A stretch of DNA of 64,000 bases, taken from the NCBI RefSeq assembly GCF_014873875.1, contig NZ_JADBEM010000001.1:8184001-8248000 (forward strand), written 5' to 3'. The translations under genes were made by a program, and so were the position numbers. This DNA comes from Actinopolymorpha pittospori. Its GTDB lineage: Bacteria > Actinomycetota > Actinomycetes > Propionibacteriales > Actinopolymorphaceae. How positions within the stretch are numbered: the stretch's first letter is position 1; every line of letters begins with the position of its first letter. The notes under the pieces are model-generated. The model saw only the letters and a list, made by a program, of their open reading frames with translations. It had not been told where the DNA came from and searched no databases. Shown in pieces: positions 44,459 through 52,768 of the stretch.

Positions 44459-44498
44459 GTGGCGTCGGTCACCGGTCGAAACCGGTGACCGACGCCAC
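44459..44498. terminator. Strong hairpin between pepE and the DUF1177 gene
   Basis: Perfect 18-base arms (44459-44476 and 44481-44498) with a CGAA tetraloop. It lies between convergent genes and can terminate both; no T run, as usual here. Confidence 0.9.
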
Positions 44499-44537
44499 CC
44501 AGGCGGGGTCCGGGCCTGGTGTGTGCGGGGCGTGGAC

Positions 44538-45473
44538 CTAGCGCCCGCCCGCCTGCTGCAGGCGGGTCATCGGCCCGTACAACTCGACCAGCCGGGCGAA
44601 CTCCGCCGCGTCGTAGAACGCGCAGGTGCCCCGGCCGAAGTCCTTCGCCACCTCGACGCAGAAGCGCACCGCCGCGTCGACGCTGCGCAGGTCCGTCGCG
44701 CCCGTCGCCGATCCGGCCACGGCCGTCTCGGTGGTGAGTGCGACCCCGACGACCGGAGCCGCGGTGGCCGTCGCCGGCTGCAGGATCGAGTTGACGTGGT
44801 GAACGTCGTTGCCGTACGGCGTGATGTCCTGCGTGGCGAGCGGCAACACGACCGGCAGTTGGCCGCTGACCCGCTGCTGGATCGCCATGAGGTCCTCACT
44901 CGTGCGCAGGATCCAGCCCTCCTTGACGGTGGGCGAGATCGCGAAGCCGAGGTGGTTGCAGATCCGGTTGCCCTTGGTCGTGTCGACCGACAACACCGCG
45001 TCGGCGTCCGGGTCCACCTCCTGCGCGTTCATCTCGGCGATCCCCACCGGGGAGTCCATGAACGGGACCGGGTCGTGCGGGCGGGTGGGAGCGTCGGGAC
45101 AGATGTGTGTCGCGAGCACCACGTCACCGGCGAGGACGTCGCCGCGGCTGTGCATGGAGGCCAGCTTCGCCGCGGCGGCGACCGCGACGAGTGCGCCGTC
45201 GCCGTCGGAGACGAAGCCGATCTGCTCAGGTCGGGCTCCGAGACCGCCGAGCCGCCCGACGACGGCGAGCGTGGGAGCCGAACCACCCGAACGCCGTCCG
45301 GCCGATCCCGGCACGACGACCCGGATGAAGTCCGTGCTGCCCTTGTCCCCCTCGACCGTACTCACCTCGATCTCGCGGGCCCCCGCGGCGCGGAGGTACT
45401 CCGCGACGGCTTCGCCGTTGACCGAGGGATCGTCGAGCAGATCGTAGGCATCGATGACATGGCGCCAACTCAT
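44538..45473 (-). CDS. DUF1177 family protein of unknown function
   Basis: A 311-residue cytosolic protein that I recognise as DUF1177. Conserved-looking residues lie in GFVSDGDGALVAVAAAAKL, THICPDAPTRPHDPVPF, SVDTTKGNRICNHLGFA and DVHHVNSILQPA. The layout of an early Asp-containing turn, a His-Cys stretch and a final TDLRSVDAAVRFCVEVAKDF helix recalls co-catalytic metallopeptidases of the M28/M42 type, but that is a weak impression, not an assignment. It is the last gene of the IclR-OPT operon, 39 bases after aroM. ATG 45473 has AAAGGA about 13 bases upstream. Confidence 0.8.
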   Translation of the reverse strand: MSWRHVIDAYDLLDDPSVNGEAVAEYLRAAGAREIEVSTVEGDKGSTDFIRVVVPGSAGRRSGGSAPTLAVVGRLGGLGARPEQIGFVSDGDGALVAVAAAAKLASMHSRGDVLAGDVVLATHICPDAPTRPHDPVPFMDSPVGIAEMNAQEVDPDADAVLSVDTTKGNRICNHLGFAISPTVKEGWILRTSEDLMAIQQRVSGQLPVVLPLATQDITPYGNDVHHVNSILQPATATAAPVVGVALTTETAVAGSATGATDLRSVDAAVRFCVEVAKDFGRGTCAFYDAAEFARLVELYGPMTRLQQAGGR

Positions 45474-45512
45474 GAAACGGTTACGTCCTTTCCTGCAACT
45501 GTGGTGTATCCG

Positions 45513-46205
45513 TCACGCGACCACCTCACCGGCGAGGCGCGCGACGACCGAGCGCGCGAGCAGCACCGGAACGCCGCTCTGCTGCCGGGCGGCCGCACGC
45601 ATCGCGTCGGTGTAGCCCATGCAGTCGAGGACGATCCAGCGCGCGCCGCGCCCGGCCAGGTCCGCCGCCGCGGCCGCGACGGCGGCGGGCGTGCCGCCGT
45701 CGTACGGCGTCGCGGCGGCGACCTCGACCCGGGCCGCCACCCCAGCCCACTTCGCGAGGCTCATCGCGATCTGCTGCGGCAGCGGGCACACGACCCCGAG
45801 CACACCGCCCCTGGTGTCACCGCCGCAGAGTCCCTCGACGCCGGAGACGAAGAGACGCTCGGCCAGCAGCAGCGGCCGCGTGTGGGCGAGCTTGGGGAAC
45901 TCACCGGTGCAGACGACCAGCGTGGCGTCAACCCCGGCTTGCTCCAACCAGCCGATGGCGCTCTCCACCCTGCCCACCACCGCGTCGTGGTCGAGGACGA
46001 CCGACGACCCGTCGCGCAGGCGCGTCGTCAGGACGTGCTTGGCACCGGCGGGCGGCGCCATGCCCGCGATCTTGGCTTCGGACAGCCCGTCGAGCGCCCC
46101 GCGTTCGACGACCTCGACCGGCGGCAGCCAGCCGGACAGCTCCGGCACCATGTCGATCCGGGGCGTCTGACCGATCGTCACGACTCCCAATCGCCGTCCG
46201 TTCAC
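45513..46205 (-). CDS. AroM family protein (Asp/Glu-racemase-like fold)
   Basis: A 230-residue protein starting VNGRRLGVVTIGQTPRIDMVPE, the signature of the AroM family. Two cysteines stand in the places used by the Asp/Glu/hydantoin racemase superfamily: VVCTGEFPKL near residue 95 and VLDCMGYTDAM near 195. E. coli AroM has no proven activity; a racemase or isomerase function is inferred from fold and cysteines only. The GTG at 46205 overlaps the stop of the upstream peptidase gene (GTGA), so it is co-translated with it. Confidence 0.85.
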   Translation of the reverse strand: MNGRRLGVVTIGQTPRIDMVPELSGWLPPVEVVERGALDGLSEAKIAGMAPPAGAKHVLTTRLRDGSSVVLDHDAVVGRVESAIGWLEQAGVDATLVVCTGEFPKLAHTRPLLLAERLFVSGVEGLCGGDTRGGVLGVVCPLPQQIAMSLAKWAGVAARVEVAAATPYDGGTPAAVAAAAADLAGRGARWIVLDCMGYTDAMRAAARQQSGVPVLLARSVVARLAGEVVA

Positions 46206-47485
46206 GATGTCTCCTTGGACAGGCCGATCAGCCGGTCGAGCACACCGGCGACCCGCAGGCCGTCGTGCTCGTGTTCGTTGGTGATCCACGGGGTGACCCG
46301 GCGCACCGCCGCGGCAGTGGCGAGGGAGAGTTCACGCGCGACGTACATGTCCTCGTAGTAGAGGGCCGCGAAGGTCGGAACGTCGTTGCGCGCCAGTTGG
46401 TCCGGGTCGTAGAGCGCGGGCCAGTCGTCCTTGGCCGCGAGGATCTCGGCGGCCTCGCGCAGCGGCACCAGCGCGGGATCCTCGGCGAAGAGGAAGGGGT
46501 AGATCATCTCCCCGGTGAACAGGAACGGCGTGTCCGCCTCGAGCGCGAACTCCGGCCGCTGCGCGTGGAGCCGCTCCGCCGACCAGGCCGAGGCCGAACC
46601 CTGGCAGTAGATGGGTTCGTGCAACACCGCGTAGAGCGGGTTGGTCGCGAAGCTCAGGGAGCCACCGAGCCCGGTGAGGAAGGTGTCGGAGAGTTCCGGG
46701 CCGTCGACACCATCGACGAACGACTCCTCCAGCAGGTAGTGCAGGCCGTCGAAGTCCGCACGCATCCCCAGCCGCATCCCCGCCGTCTGGAACCGCCGCG
46801 GGCTCAGGCGCTCGCCGGTGGGCAGTCGTACGTCGTGGGTCTCGAGGTGCTCGACCACGCGGGCGCACAGGTCACGGTCGCCGGGATGGCGGTCGAAGTA
46901 GAGCGCGTTCTTCTCCAGGGTCCGGACGTAGGTGAGGGTGTAGACGTCGTCGGCCGTGCCCCCGAGCGGCGGGAGACCACCGGTGACGAACACCTCCCGG
47001 AGCCCTTCCGGAGCGAACGACAGGTAGGTCAGCGCGCAGAAGCCGCCGTAGCTCTGCCCGAGCACCGTCCAGGGCTGGTCGCGCTGGAGTTCGCGCCGCA
47101 GCACCTCGGAGTCGGCGACGATCGCGTCCGCCCGGAAGTGGGTGAGGTAGTCGGCCTGCACCTTCGCGTCGCCGCGCCGGGCCAGGGTCTGTCGGTTGGC
47201 CGGCGTCGACAGGCCGGTCCCCCGCTGGTCGAGTACGACGACCCGGTAGTCCTGCAGGGCCCGTCCGAGCCAGCCGCCGCGGCTGCTCGGTCGCAGCCCC
47301 TTGCCGCCGGGGCCACCCTGGAGGAACAACAGGCGGGGCAGTCCGGCGTCCACCTTCGCCGCGTCGACGATCTCCCGCGCGTAGACCTCGATGCGTTCAC
47401 CATCGGGTCGCGCGTGGTCGAGCGGTACCTCGAGCGTGTACTCCGTGCAGGCAAGATCGCGTTGACGGTAGCTCCGCGCCTTCAT
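46202..47485 (-). CDS. Proline-iminopeptidase-like alpha/beta hydrolase (family S33)
   Basis: A 427-residue alpha/beta hydrolase. The oxyanion segment is LFLQGGPGGKG, the nucleophile elbow VLGQSYGGFCALTYLSF with Ser near residue 143, and the catalytic His is in NEHEHDGLRV near the C-terminus. The large lid domain and size match prolyl aminopeptidases, which remove N-terminal proline or related residues. No signal peptide, so it acts in the cytosol on imported peptides. ATG 47485 has GGGGAGGG upstream. Fourth gene of the IclR-OPT operon. Confidence 0.88.
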   Translation of the reverse strand: MKARSYRQRDLACTEYTLEVPLDHARPDGERIEVYAREIVDAAKVDAGLPRLLFLQGGPGGKGLRPSSRGGWLGRALQDYRVVVLDQRGTGLSTPANRQTLARRGDAKVQADYLTHFRADAIVADSEVLRRELQRDQPWTVLGQSYGGFCALTYLSFAPEGLREVFVTGGLPPLGGTADDVYTLTYVRTLEKNALYFDRHPGDRDLCARVVEHLETHDVRLPTGERLSPRRFQTAGMRLGMRADFDGLHYLLEESFVDGVDGPELSDTFLTGLGGSLSFATNPLYAVLHEPIYCQGSASAWSAERLHAQRPEFALEADTPFLFTGEMIYPFLFAEDPALVPLREAAEILAAKDDWPALYDPDQLARNDVPTFAALYYEDMYVARELSLATAAAVRRVTPWITNEHEHDGLRVAGVLDRLIGLSKETS

Positions 47486-47505
47486 CGAAGCCCTCCCCTT
47501 CTGAG

Positions 47506-48559
47506 TCAGTAGCCCGGGACGGCCAGTCGCCGGCAGATCTCGACCAGGGTCGGATGCACGTACCGGCCGTCCAGCTCGATCGCTTCACCGTCAAGGTAGA
47601 TCGAGGGGTCGAGCATGCTTCCGTCGGTATGGGCCGCGGCCACCCAGGGCTCGCCGCCGATCCAGGCGCCCTTCGTGCCGAGGCCGAGTTCCACGCACCC
47701 GAAGACCCGCTCGTCCTCGACGATCCGCCCGGTCGGACGGGTCACGCCAGGGTTGAAGCCGAGGGACCAGTGGGCGATCCGGAACATATTCGGGTCGCCG
47801 TGACCCTCCATCCAACGGGCGAACGTCGTCGCGTCGGGACCGCCCTCGATGGCGGACACGACCCCCTGGGAGACCTTCATCCGGACCGGGGAACGCAGCA
47901 GCCCGAGCTCGGCCGGGGGCCAGGCTGCGCCGTCGAGGACGAGCACGCCCTCCTGCGTCTCCTCCAGCGGGTTCCACGAGATCTGCCCGGCCAGCATCAC
48001 GGTCTCGCCCGGCCGTTCGGCCGGCTTGCCGCGCAGGTTGATCGGCCGGCCGCCGTTACGGGCGCGCAGGTCGGTTCCCGCGGGTGTCGTGACGCGCACC
48101 TCGTCGGCGGCCTCGAGCAGCCCGCACAGGGCGCGGCCGAGTTCCATCACACCCTCGAAGTCCACCCGCGCGATGGTGTCGACGAGCATCGACACGTCCA
48201 TGCCGGTGAGGTTCGCGTACCTCGTGCCACTCGCCATCGCGGCACGGAACGCCTCGGAGTGCATAACGTAGGCGAAGGCGAACTCGATCCAGACGTCCGA
48301 GCGCGACGATCGCACCGGCGACCGGACCGGGCGGCTCCATCGCCGACGTGGGCCGGGTGTCGTACCACACGACCGTCGCCGAGGCACCCGCCGCGGCCAC
48401 CGCCCGCGCGGTCGCGTCGACGACCCGCCCGTCGGTCGAGGTGTCCGCCGTGAGGACGACGTCCTCGCCCGGCTTGACGAGCATGATCTGCTCGACGAGC
48501 TTGCGAGCGCCCAGCGCCGCCTCCAGGTGGAGGTACTCCGGCCTTGCCTCGATCCCCAT
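47506..48559 (-). pseudogene. M29-like aminopeptidase gene, interrupted by a +1 frameshift
   Basis: The gene begins at ATG 48559 (MGIEARPEYLHLEAALGAR) with a GGAAGGAGG site, runs about 86 codons, then leaves frame near 48297; the rest (DVWIEFAFAYVMHSEAFRAAM to the stop at 47506) is in another frame. Dropping one base of the CC at 48297-48298 would give a continuous protein of about 350 residues. The joined product resembles aminopeptidase T (M29) and 2,5-dihydroxypyridine dioxygenase (NicX)-like proteins, with ELGLGTKGAWIGG and AAHTDGSMLDPSIYLDG near the end and a conserved His-Asp. It may be a real mutation, a sequence error or recoding. Neighbouring genes are intact, which favours a recent change or an error. 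Confidence 0.8.
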
Positions 48560-48639
48560 CTGTCCCTCCTTCCGTCCCAGCCGTCCCAGCCGACGCCGGC
48601 CGTCGTGGCGGCCGGCGTCCCCGTGCGTCGGCGTACAGG

Positions 48640-50319
48640 TCAGCGTTCGACGATGCGTCCGACGTCCGACAACGAGTTGCCGGCGATGATCCCCGCGCCG
48701 ATCAGGTTGAGGTCGCTTTCGGCCTTCGGTCCCCGCAGACGGGTCCACACGATCCGCAGGATCAGCGCCGCGAACACCAGCCAGCAGGCGTACGGCGTGA
48801 GGATCAGCAGACCGGTGGCGAGCAGCACGCCCATCTGCCGGGACGGCCCGCCGATGATCTGGATGATCGCACCCGGGATCGCCCAGATCAGGATGTTGAT
48901 CAGCGTCGAACTGTCGCCGAGGCCCGCGGCCACGGTGTCGGCGTACACCTTCGCGACCGGCGGGACCAGGCCGTCGGCGAAGTACGACTGCCAGGTCACG
49001 GCGACGACGACGAGCGCGACCGCGAAGCCGATCAGCTGGGCGATGTACTGCTGCTTGCGCCCGGCCCGCTCCACCAGGCGGTACGGTGTCGCGCCCTTGC
49101 GGACGATCCAGCCGGCCTTGAAGTCGTAGCCCATGTCCGCGAACGCCGGGCCGGTCGAGGCGACATAGGCCACGAACAGCGCGAGCGGCAACGTCGGAAT
49201 GCCGATCACCAGGCCGAGGACCAGGAAGATCAGGGTCACCGCGAACGCCGGGAACCATCCCGAGTGCATGGCGGCGAGGCCGACGATGAGTTCGTGCACG
49301 AGAGCCGCGAAGCCGGCGAGCAGGCACCATCCGACGAGCTGGATCGGGCTCAGGTCAGCGAGCACCCCACCCAGCAGGGCGACGACGAGCGCGCCGATGG
49401 TGAACAGGACGTAGCCCTCACCGAGGGCGCGGCGCAGTCGGCGTTCGTCGACGGTCGTCACGTCGGCGTCGTCAGCGTCGTCGGCGTCGTCAGCGGCTTT
49501 CGCCTCCGCCGCGGCGTACTCCGCATGCGCGGCCGCCTCGTCGACCCGCCCCTTACGCTCCCGGCGCACCAGCAGCAGGACCGCCTGGACGAGTGCGACC
49601 AGGCCGGCGCCGACCATGACGCCGTGCGGGATGTACAACGCGTCGAGGTTGAAGTGGAACCACTCACCGCTGTACTGCTTGATACCGAGGCCGAGCCCGA
49701 ACATCCCGAGCGCCCAGATGTTCCCGATCAGGGCCACGCCGGCCGCCGACATCGGAAGCTTGAGAATCGAGCCGGCCAGGCCGAGCAGACCACCGATACC
49801 GAGGACGACGGCCCGCCGCCCGCCCTCGTCACCCGCGATCAGGGTCTCGGCGGCGGCGACCCCCGGAGGCCAGGTGCCACGGCCGGGAAAGAGCTTGGAG
49901 TCGAAGACCCGGAACAGCACCCAGGTGTCCACGACGAGACCGATGCCCGCGCCGATGAGCATCGGCCAGACGAGGTCGCGCCGGCCGAGCGCGAACGGCA
50001 CCGCGATCGGCACCAGCAGCGAGTTGGCCGCCGCGAAGGTCGCACCGGAGATCGCGCTCTGGACGAGGTTCTGCCGGTGGATGGAACGCATGTCGCGCAG
50101 CTTCCACAGCGGAATCCGTCCGGCCAGCATGGCGATCAGCGCGCCGATCACCGAGGTGTTCGCGGTCACGCCGAGGGTGGTGATGAGGTGCAGGCCGATG
50201 AAGGCGCCCACCACCGAAAGGACGACAGTGAGTCCGAGGACTACCGGCTCGACGGCGCGTGGGTGCGACTCGGGACCTCGCAGGTCCGCGCCCTTGGGCG
50301 GTGAGGTGGTGGTGGACAT
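48640..50319 (-). CDS. OPT-family oligopeptide/metal-chelate transporter
   Basis: A 559-residue membrane protein with about 14-16 spans, recognisable as OPT/YSL family from the N-terminal GLTVVLSVVGAFIGLHLITTLG, TFAAANSLLVPIAVPFALGR, SGEWFHFNLDALYIPHGVMVGAG and C-terminal GVLLATGLLILTPYACWLV segments. OPT carriers import peptides or peptide-like chelates with protons. A cytosolic loop near residue 275 is Ala/Asp-rich, encoded by a GTC/GAC trinucleotide repeat. ATG 50319 has GGAGGGAGGA upstream. It lies between iclR and peptidase genes, so the substrate is probably peptide-like. Confidence 0.9.
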   Translation of the reverse strand: MSTTTSPPKGADLRGPESHPRAVEPVVLGLTVVLSVVGAFIGLHLITTLGVTANTSVIGALIAMLAGRIPLWKLRDMRSIHRQNLVQSAISGATFAAANSLLVPIAVPFALGRRDLVWPMLIGAGIGLVVDTWVLFRVFDSKLFPGRGTWPPGVAAAETLIAGDEGGRRAVVLGIGGLLGLAGSILKLPMSAAGVALIGNIWALGMFGLGLGIKQYSGEWFHFNLDALYIPHGVMVGAGLVALVQAVLLLVRRERKGRVDEAAAHAEYAAAEAKAADDADDADDADVTTVDERRLRRALGEGYVLFTIGALVVALLGGVLADLSPIQLVGWCLLAGFAALVHELIVGLAAMHSGWFPAFAVTLIFLVLGLVIGIPTLPLALFVAYVASTGPAFADMGYDFKAGWIVRKGATPYRLVERAGRKQQYIAQLIGFAVALVVVAVTWQSYFADGLVPPVAKVYADTVAAGLGDSSTLINILIWAIPGAIIQIIGGPSRQMGVLLATGLLILTPYACWLVFAALILRIVWTRLRGPKAESDLNLIGAGIIAGNSLSDVGRIVER

Positions 50320-50369
50320 CCGTCCTCCCTCCAGCCGGCGTGCACCATGTGGTGAGCCGGGTGATTCGT

Positions 50370-51194
50370 TCAGCCCGTACCGTTCAGCAGTGCACTGAGT
50401 CGCTGCCCGGTACTCCGTACGAGATCGACGGCCTTGTCGATCTTGCCGGCCATCCGGTCATGCGGGCCGATGATGACGATCGAGCCGACCACCTGACCGA
50501 GGGAGAAGCACGGTGCCGCCACCGAGGTGACGTTCGCGTCGTACTCGCCGTGGGAGACCGCGACGCCTTCGTCGCGAACCTGGGCGTACATCTCGGTCAG
50601 GACGTCAGGATCGACAATGGTCTGCTCACTGAATCGGGTGAGCGGGCCGCTGCCGAGCAGCCGGCGTAGGTCCGCCTCCGGGTAGAAGGCGAAGATCGCG
50701 TGACCGGCGGCGCCACCGTGGGCGGGGATCGTCTCGCCCACCGTGGCGGAGTACCGCACGGGTCCGTCGGCGTCGACGGCGGCCGTGCAGCGATAGAAGG
50801 CCCCGTGCGGGACGTTCAGGATGGTGCTCTCCCCCACCTGCTGGGTGAGTTCGCGCAGGAGTGGACGGACGGCCGCCTCGAGGGCGCCGCCCCGCTCCGC
50901 CGCGCGGGCGAGGACGCCGACCGTCACCCCGAGGCGGTAGCGCCTGCTCTCGGGATCCGCGAGCACGAAGCCGCGCCCCGCCAGGGTGGCGAGGAGCCGT
51001 TGGGTGACGGACTTGTCCAGGCCCAGCTCACGGGCGAGTTCGGTGACGCCCCACTCGGGGCGCTCCCGGAACGCCAGCAGGACCTGAAGTGCGCGGTCGG
51101 CGGTCTGGAGTACGCCAGAGGTGCGCCGGACGGCGGGAGCGGGCGGGGCGCTGACGCCAACCGCGTCGCGTAGGACCGCGTCGTCCGCACCCAT
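50370..51194 (-). CDS. IclR-family transcriptional regulator
   Basis: A 274-residue IclR protein. The winged helix is at residues 27-85 (LQTADRALQVLLAFRE, VTELARELGLDKSVTQRLLATL), followed by the GAF-like effector domain with RYSATVGETIPAHGGAAGHAIFAF and GEYDANVTSVAAPCFSLGQVVGSI. ATG 51194 is preferred over GTG/ATG codons upstream since AAGGAG stands 6 bases before it. First gene of the minus-strand operon leading into the OPT transporter; the palindrome at 51221-51237 is its likely own operator. Confidence 0.93.
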   Translation of the reverse strand: MGADDAVLRDAVGVSAPPAPAVRRTSGVLQTADRALQVLLAFRERPEWGVTELARELGLDKSVTQRLLATLAGRGFVLADPESRRYRLGVTVGVLARAAERGGALEAAVRPLLRELTQQVGESTILNVPHGAFYRCTAAVDADGPVRYSATVGETIPAHGGAAGHAIFAFYPEADLRRLLGSGPLTRFSEQTIVDPDVLTEMYAQVRDEGVAVSHGEYDANVTSVAAPCFSLGQVVGSIVIIGPHDRMAGKIDKAVDLVRSTGQRLSALLNGTG

Positions 51195-51220
51195 TCCGTC
51201 TCCTTGTCGCACATGTGAGT

Positions 51221-51237
51221 GTTGTGATAATCACAAC
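51221..51237. promoter_or_regulatory. Perfect palindrome upstream of iclR
   Basis: GTTGTGATAATCACAAC has exact 8-base arms around a single central base, 27 bases upstream of the iclR ATG. It is the obvious operator for the iclR-OPT operon. The form also resembles CRP-like TGTGA/TCACA sites but with a 3-base spacer, so IclR binding is preferred. Confidence 0.75.
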
Positions 51238-51386
51238 GCTGTCCCGCTATTCACACCGCTCGGCACTATGCCCCGACACTCCGCATCTCGTCAAGACGGC
51301 GTCAAGACGCGGAGCGCGAGAGGGCACCCGCGCCGAGCGCGGGGGGACGGATCGACCATGATCATCTGTCCGCTTTGATATGCGCC

Positions 51387-52181
51387 ATGACTCTTCGGTG
51401 GGACCCGCCAGGACCGGTACGGGGACGGCTCGTCCTCCTGCACGGAGAGCTCGCGGCGGCGACCACCTGGTGGCGCGTCGGATCCGAACTCGCCGAGCAG
51501 GGCTGGCTCGTCAGCGCCCCCGACCTACCCGGCCACGGCACCATGCCGGAGAACGGTGGTCGTCCGCTGGACATGCCGACTCTCGTCCAGGGAGTCGCGG
51601 AACGCCTGCCCGGACAGGTCGACCTGCTGGTCGGCCACGGACTCGGTGCGATCGTCGCCCTCGTCCTCGCCAACCGCTACGTCGAACTCACCAAGGCGGT
51701 CGTTCTCGAGGAGCCGCTCAGCGCGCGACCGGAGGACTGCAAGGCGCTCGCCGACGCGGCCATCGCCGCCTCGGCTCTCGCCCACGCCGACCGCGATCGC
51801 TACCTCGAACGGGTCCGCGAAACCCATCCGCTGTGGAGTCACGGCGACGTCCAGCAGGCGCTGATCGGCGTCCGGGCGGCCGACGCCCCGGCCCTCGCCG
51901 CCGCGCTACGCCGACCGCGTCCCTGGGACCTGCCCGCCCTGCTCGGGACCCTCCATACGCCCGCGCTGTTCCTCGTCGCGCCGAGCGGAGCCGACACGCC
52001 GGACGCCACTCCGTCGAGCTCTCTGCGGGGGCTGGACCGGCTCGCCGCCGAACGCCGGACCTCCGCGGACCGCTTCGTCGTGCTCCACGGCGGTCACCAT
52101 CTCCACCGAGACCTGCCCGACCAGTGGATCAAGGCCGTCTGCGGGTTCGCCGACGCGGTGTGCCCGGCCCCGCACCCCTGA
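51387..52181 (+). CDS. Alpha/beta-hydrolase-fold protein lacking the nucleophile
   Basis: A 264-residue protein with the alpha/beta-hydrolase core: LVLLHGELAAATTWW (oxyanion strand), SAPDLPGHG, and a final VVLHGGHHLHRDLP with the histidine. The nucleophile elbow reads LLVGHGLGAIVAL, with Gly where Ser is expected (GHSxG), so a classic hydrolase mechanism is not possible. It may be a binding protein or use another mechanism. ATG 51387 is chosen over TTG 51375; no ribosome site is evident for either. Confidence 0.8.
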   Translation: MTLRWDPPGPVRGRLVLLHGELAAATTWWRVGSELAEQGWLVSAPDLPGHGTMPENGGRPLDMPTLVQGVAERLPGQVDLLVGHGLGAIVALVLANRYVELTKAVVLEEPLSARPEDCKALADAAIAASALAHADRDRYLERVRETHPLWSHGDVQQALIGVRAADAPALAAALRRPRPWDLPALLGTLHTPALFLVAPSGADTPDATPSSSLRGLDRLAAERRTSADRFVVLHGGHHLHRDLPDQWIKAVCGFADAVCPAPHP

Positions 52182-52194
52182 TGTTCAGCGCGGT

Positions 52195-52686
52195 CTAAGC
52201 CGTGCGGGTGATGGTGAACATGTAGCAGCCCCAGGTGATGTTGCGGCTGTGCACACGTTCGACGTCGGGATCGGCGAACATCTCGGCGAGGACCCGCTCG
52301 GCGTCTCGACCGTCGTACAGCCGGGTCGCGTCGTGGATCCAGCCGCGCCGGTCGTAAGCACGGAAGACCTGCGGACGCGCGCACCAGTCCGCGGGGTAGC
52401 TGGTCGTGCTGGCCGGGCCCGCACACGGCTCGGCGTGCGCGAGCACCGCGCCGATCTCGCGGTAGGGGGTTGCCGGTAGCGGTGGTTCGTAGCCGAAGAG
52501 GATCAGGCTTTCGCCCGGTTCGGCGCCACGCAGGCAGCAACGCAACGGATCCCGACCCTCGGCGACGATGCGCTCGACCGGCACACCCCGGGCATCGACT
52601 CCCCCGGAACGTGCGGCGTCCAGCACCGCCGTGGGGATCGCGTGGAACCAGAAGGTCTCGCTGGTCGGCTTCGAAGCAGTGCTCAT
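52195..52686 (-). CDS. DUF1203 family protein
   Basis: A 163-residue protein of DUF1203, recognised from VERIVAEGRDPLRCCLRGAEPGES with a Cys-Cys pair, PYREIGAVLAHAEPC and the C-terminal VHSRNITWGCYMFTI. The function is unknown; the repeated cysteines and His suggest metal or redox chemistry but no active site is established. It is monocistronic and convergent with the alpha/beta-hydrolase-like gene, 13 bases away. Confidence 0.85.
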   Translation of the reverse strand: MSTASKPTSETFWFHAIPTAVLDAARSGGVDARGVPVERIVAEGRDPLRCCLRGAEPGESLILFGYEPPLPATPYREIGAVLAHAEPCAGPASTTSYPADWCARPQVFRAYDRRGWIHDATRLYDGRDAERVLAEMFADPDVERVHSRNITWGCYMFTITRTA

Positions 52687-52768
52687 GCACCCACGATGGA
52701 CGGCGGCTCGCGCCGACGCTGGCGAGAAACGGACGTCGCTTGGGCGCCGCCCGCCCGGCGCGGCGGCC

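Noticed and set aside
47506..48387. An independent gene with a start at 48387 for the M29-like C-terminal part.
   Set aside because: The first 30 codons of that frame are Arg/Pro-rich and unlike the family, while the neighbouring frame supplies the correct N-terminus with a good ribosome site; a frameshift explains both.
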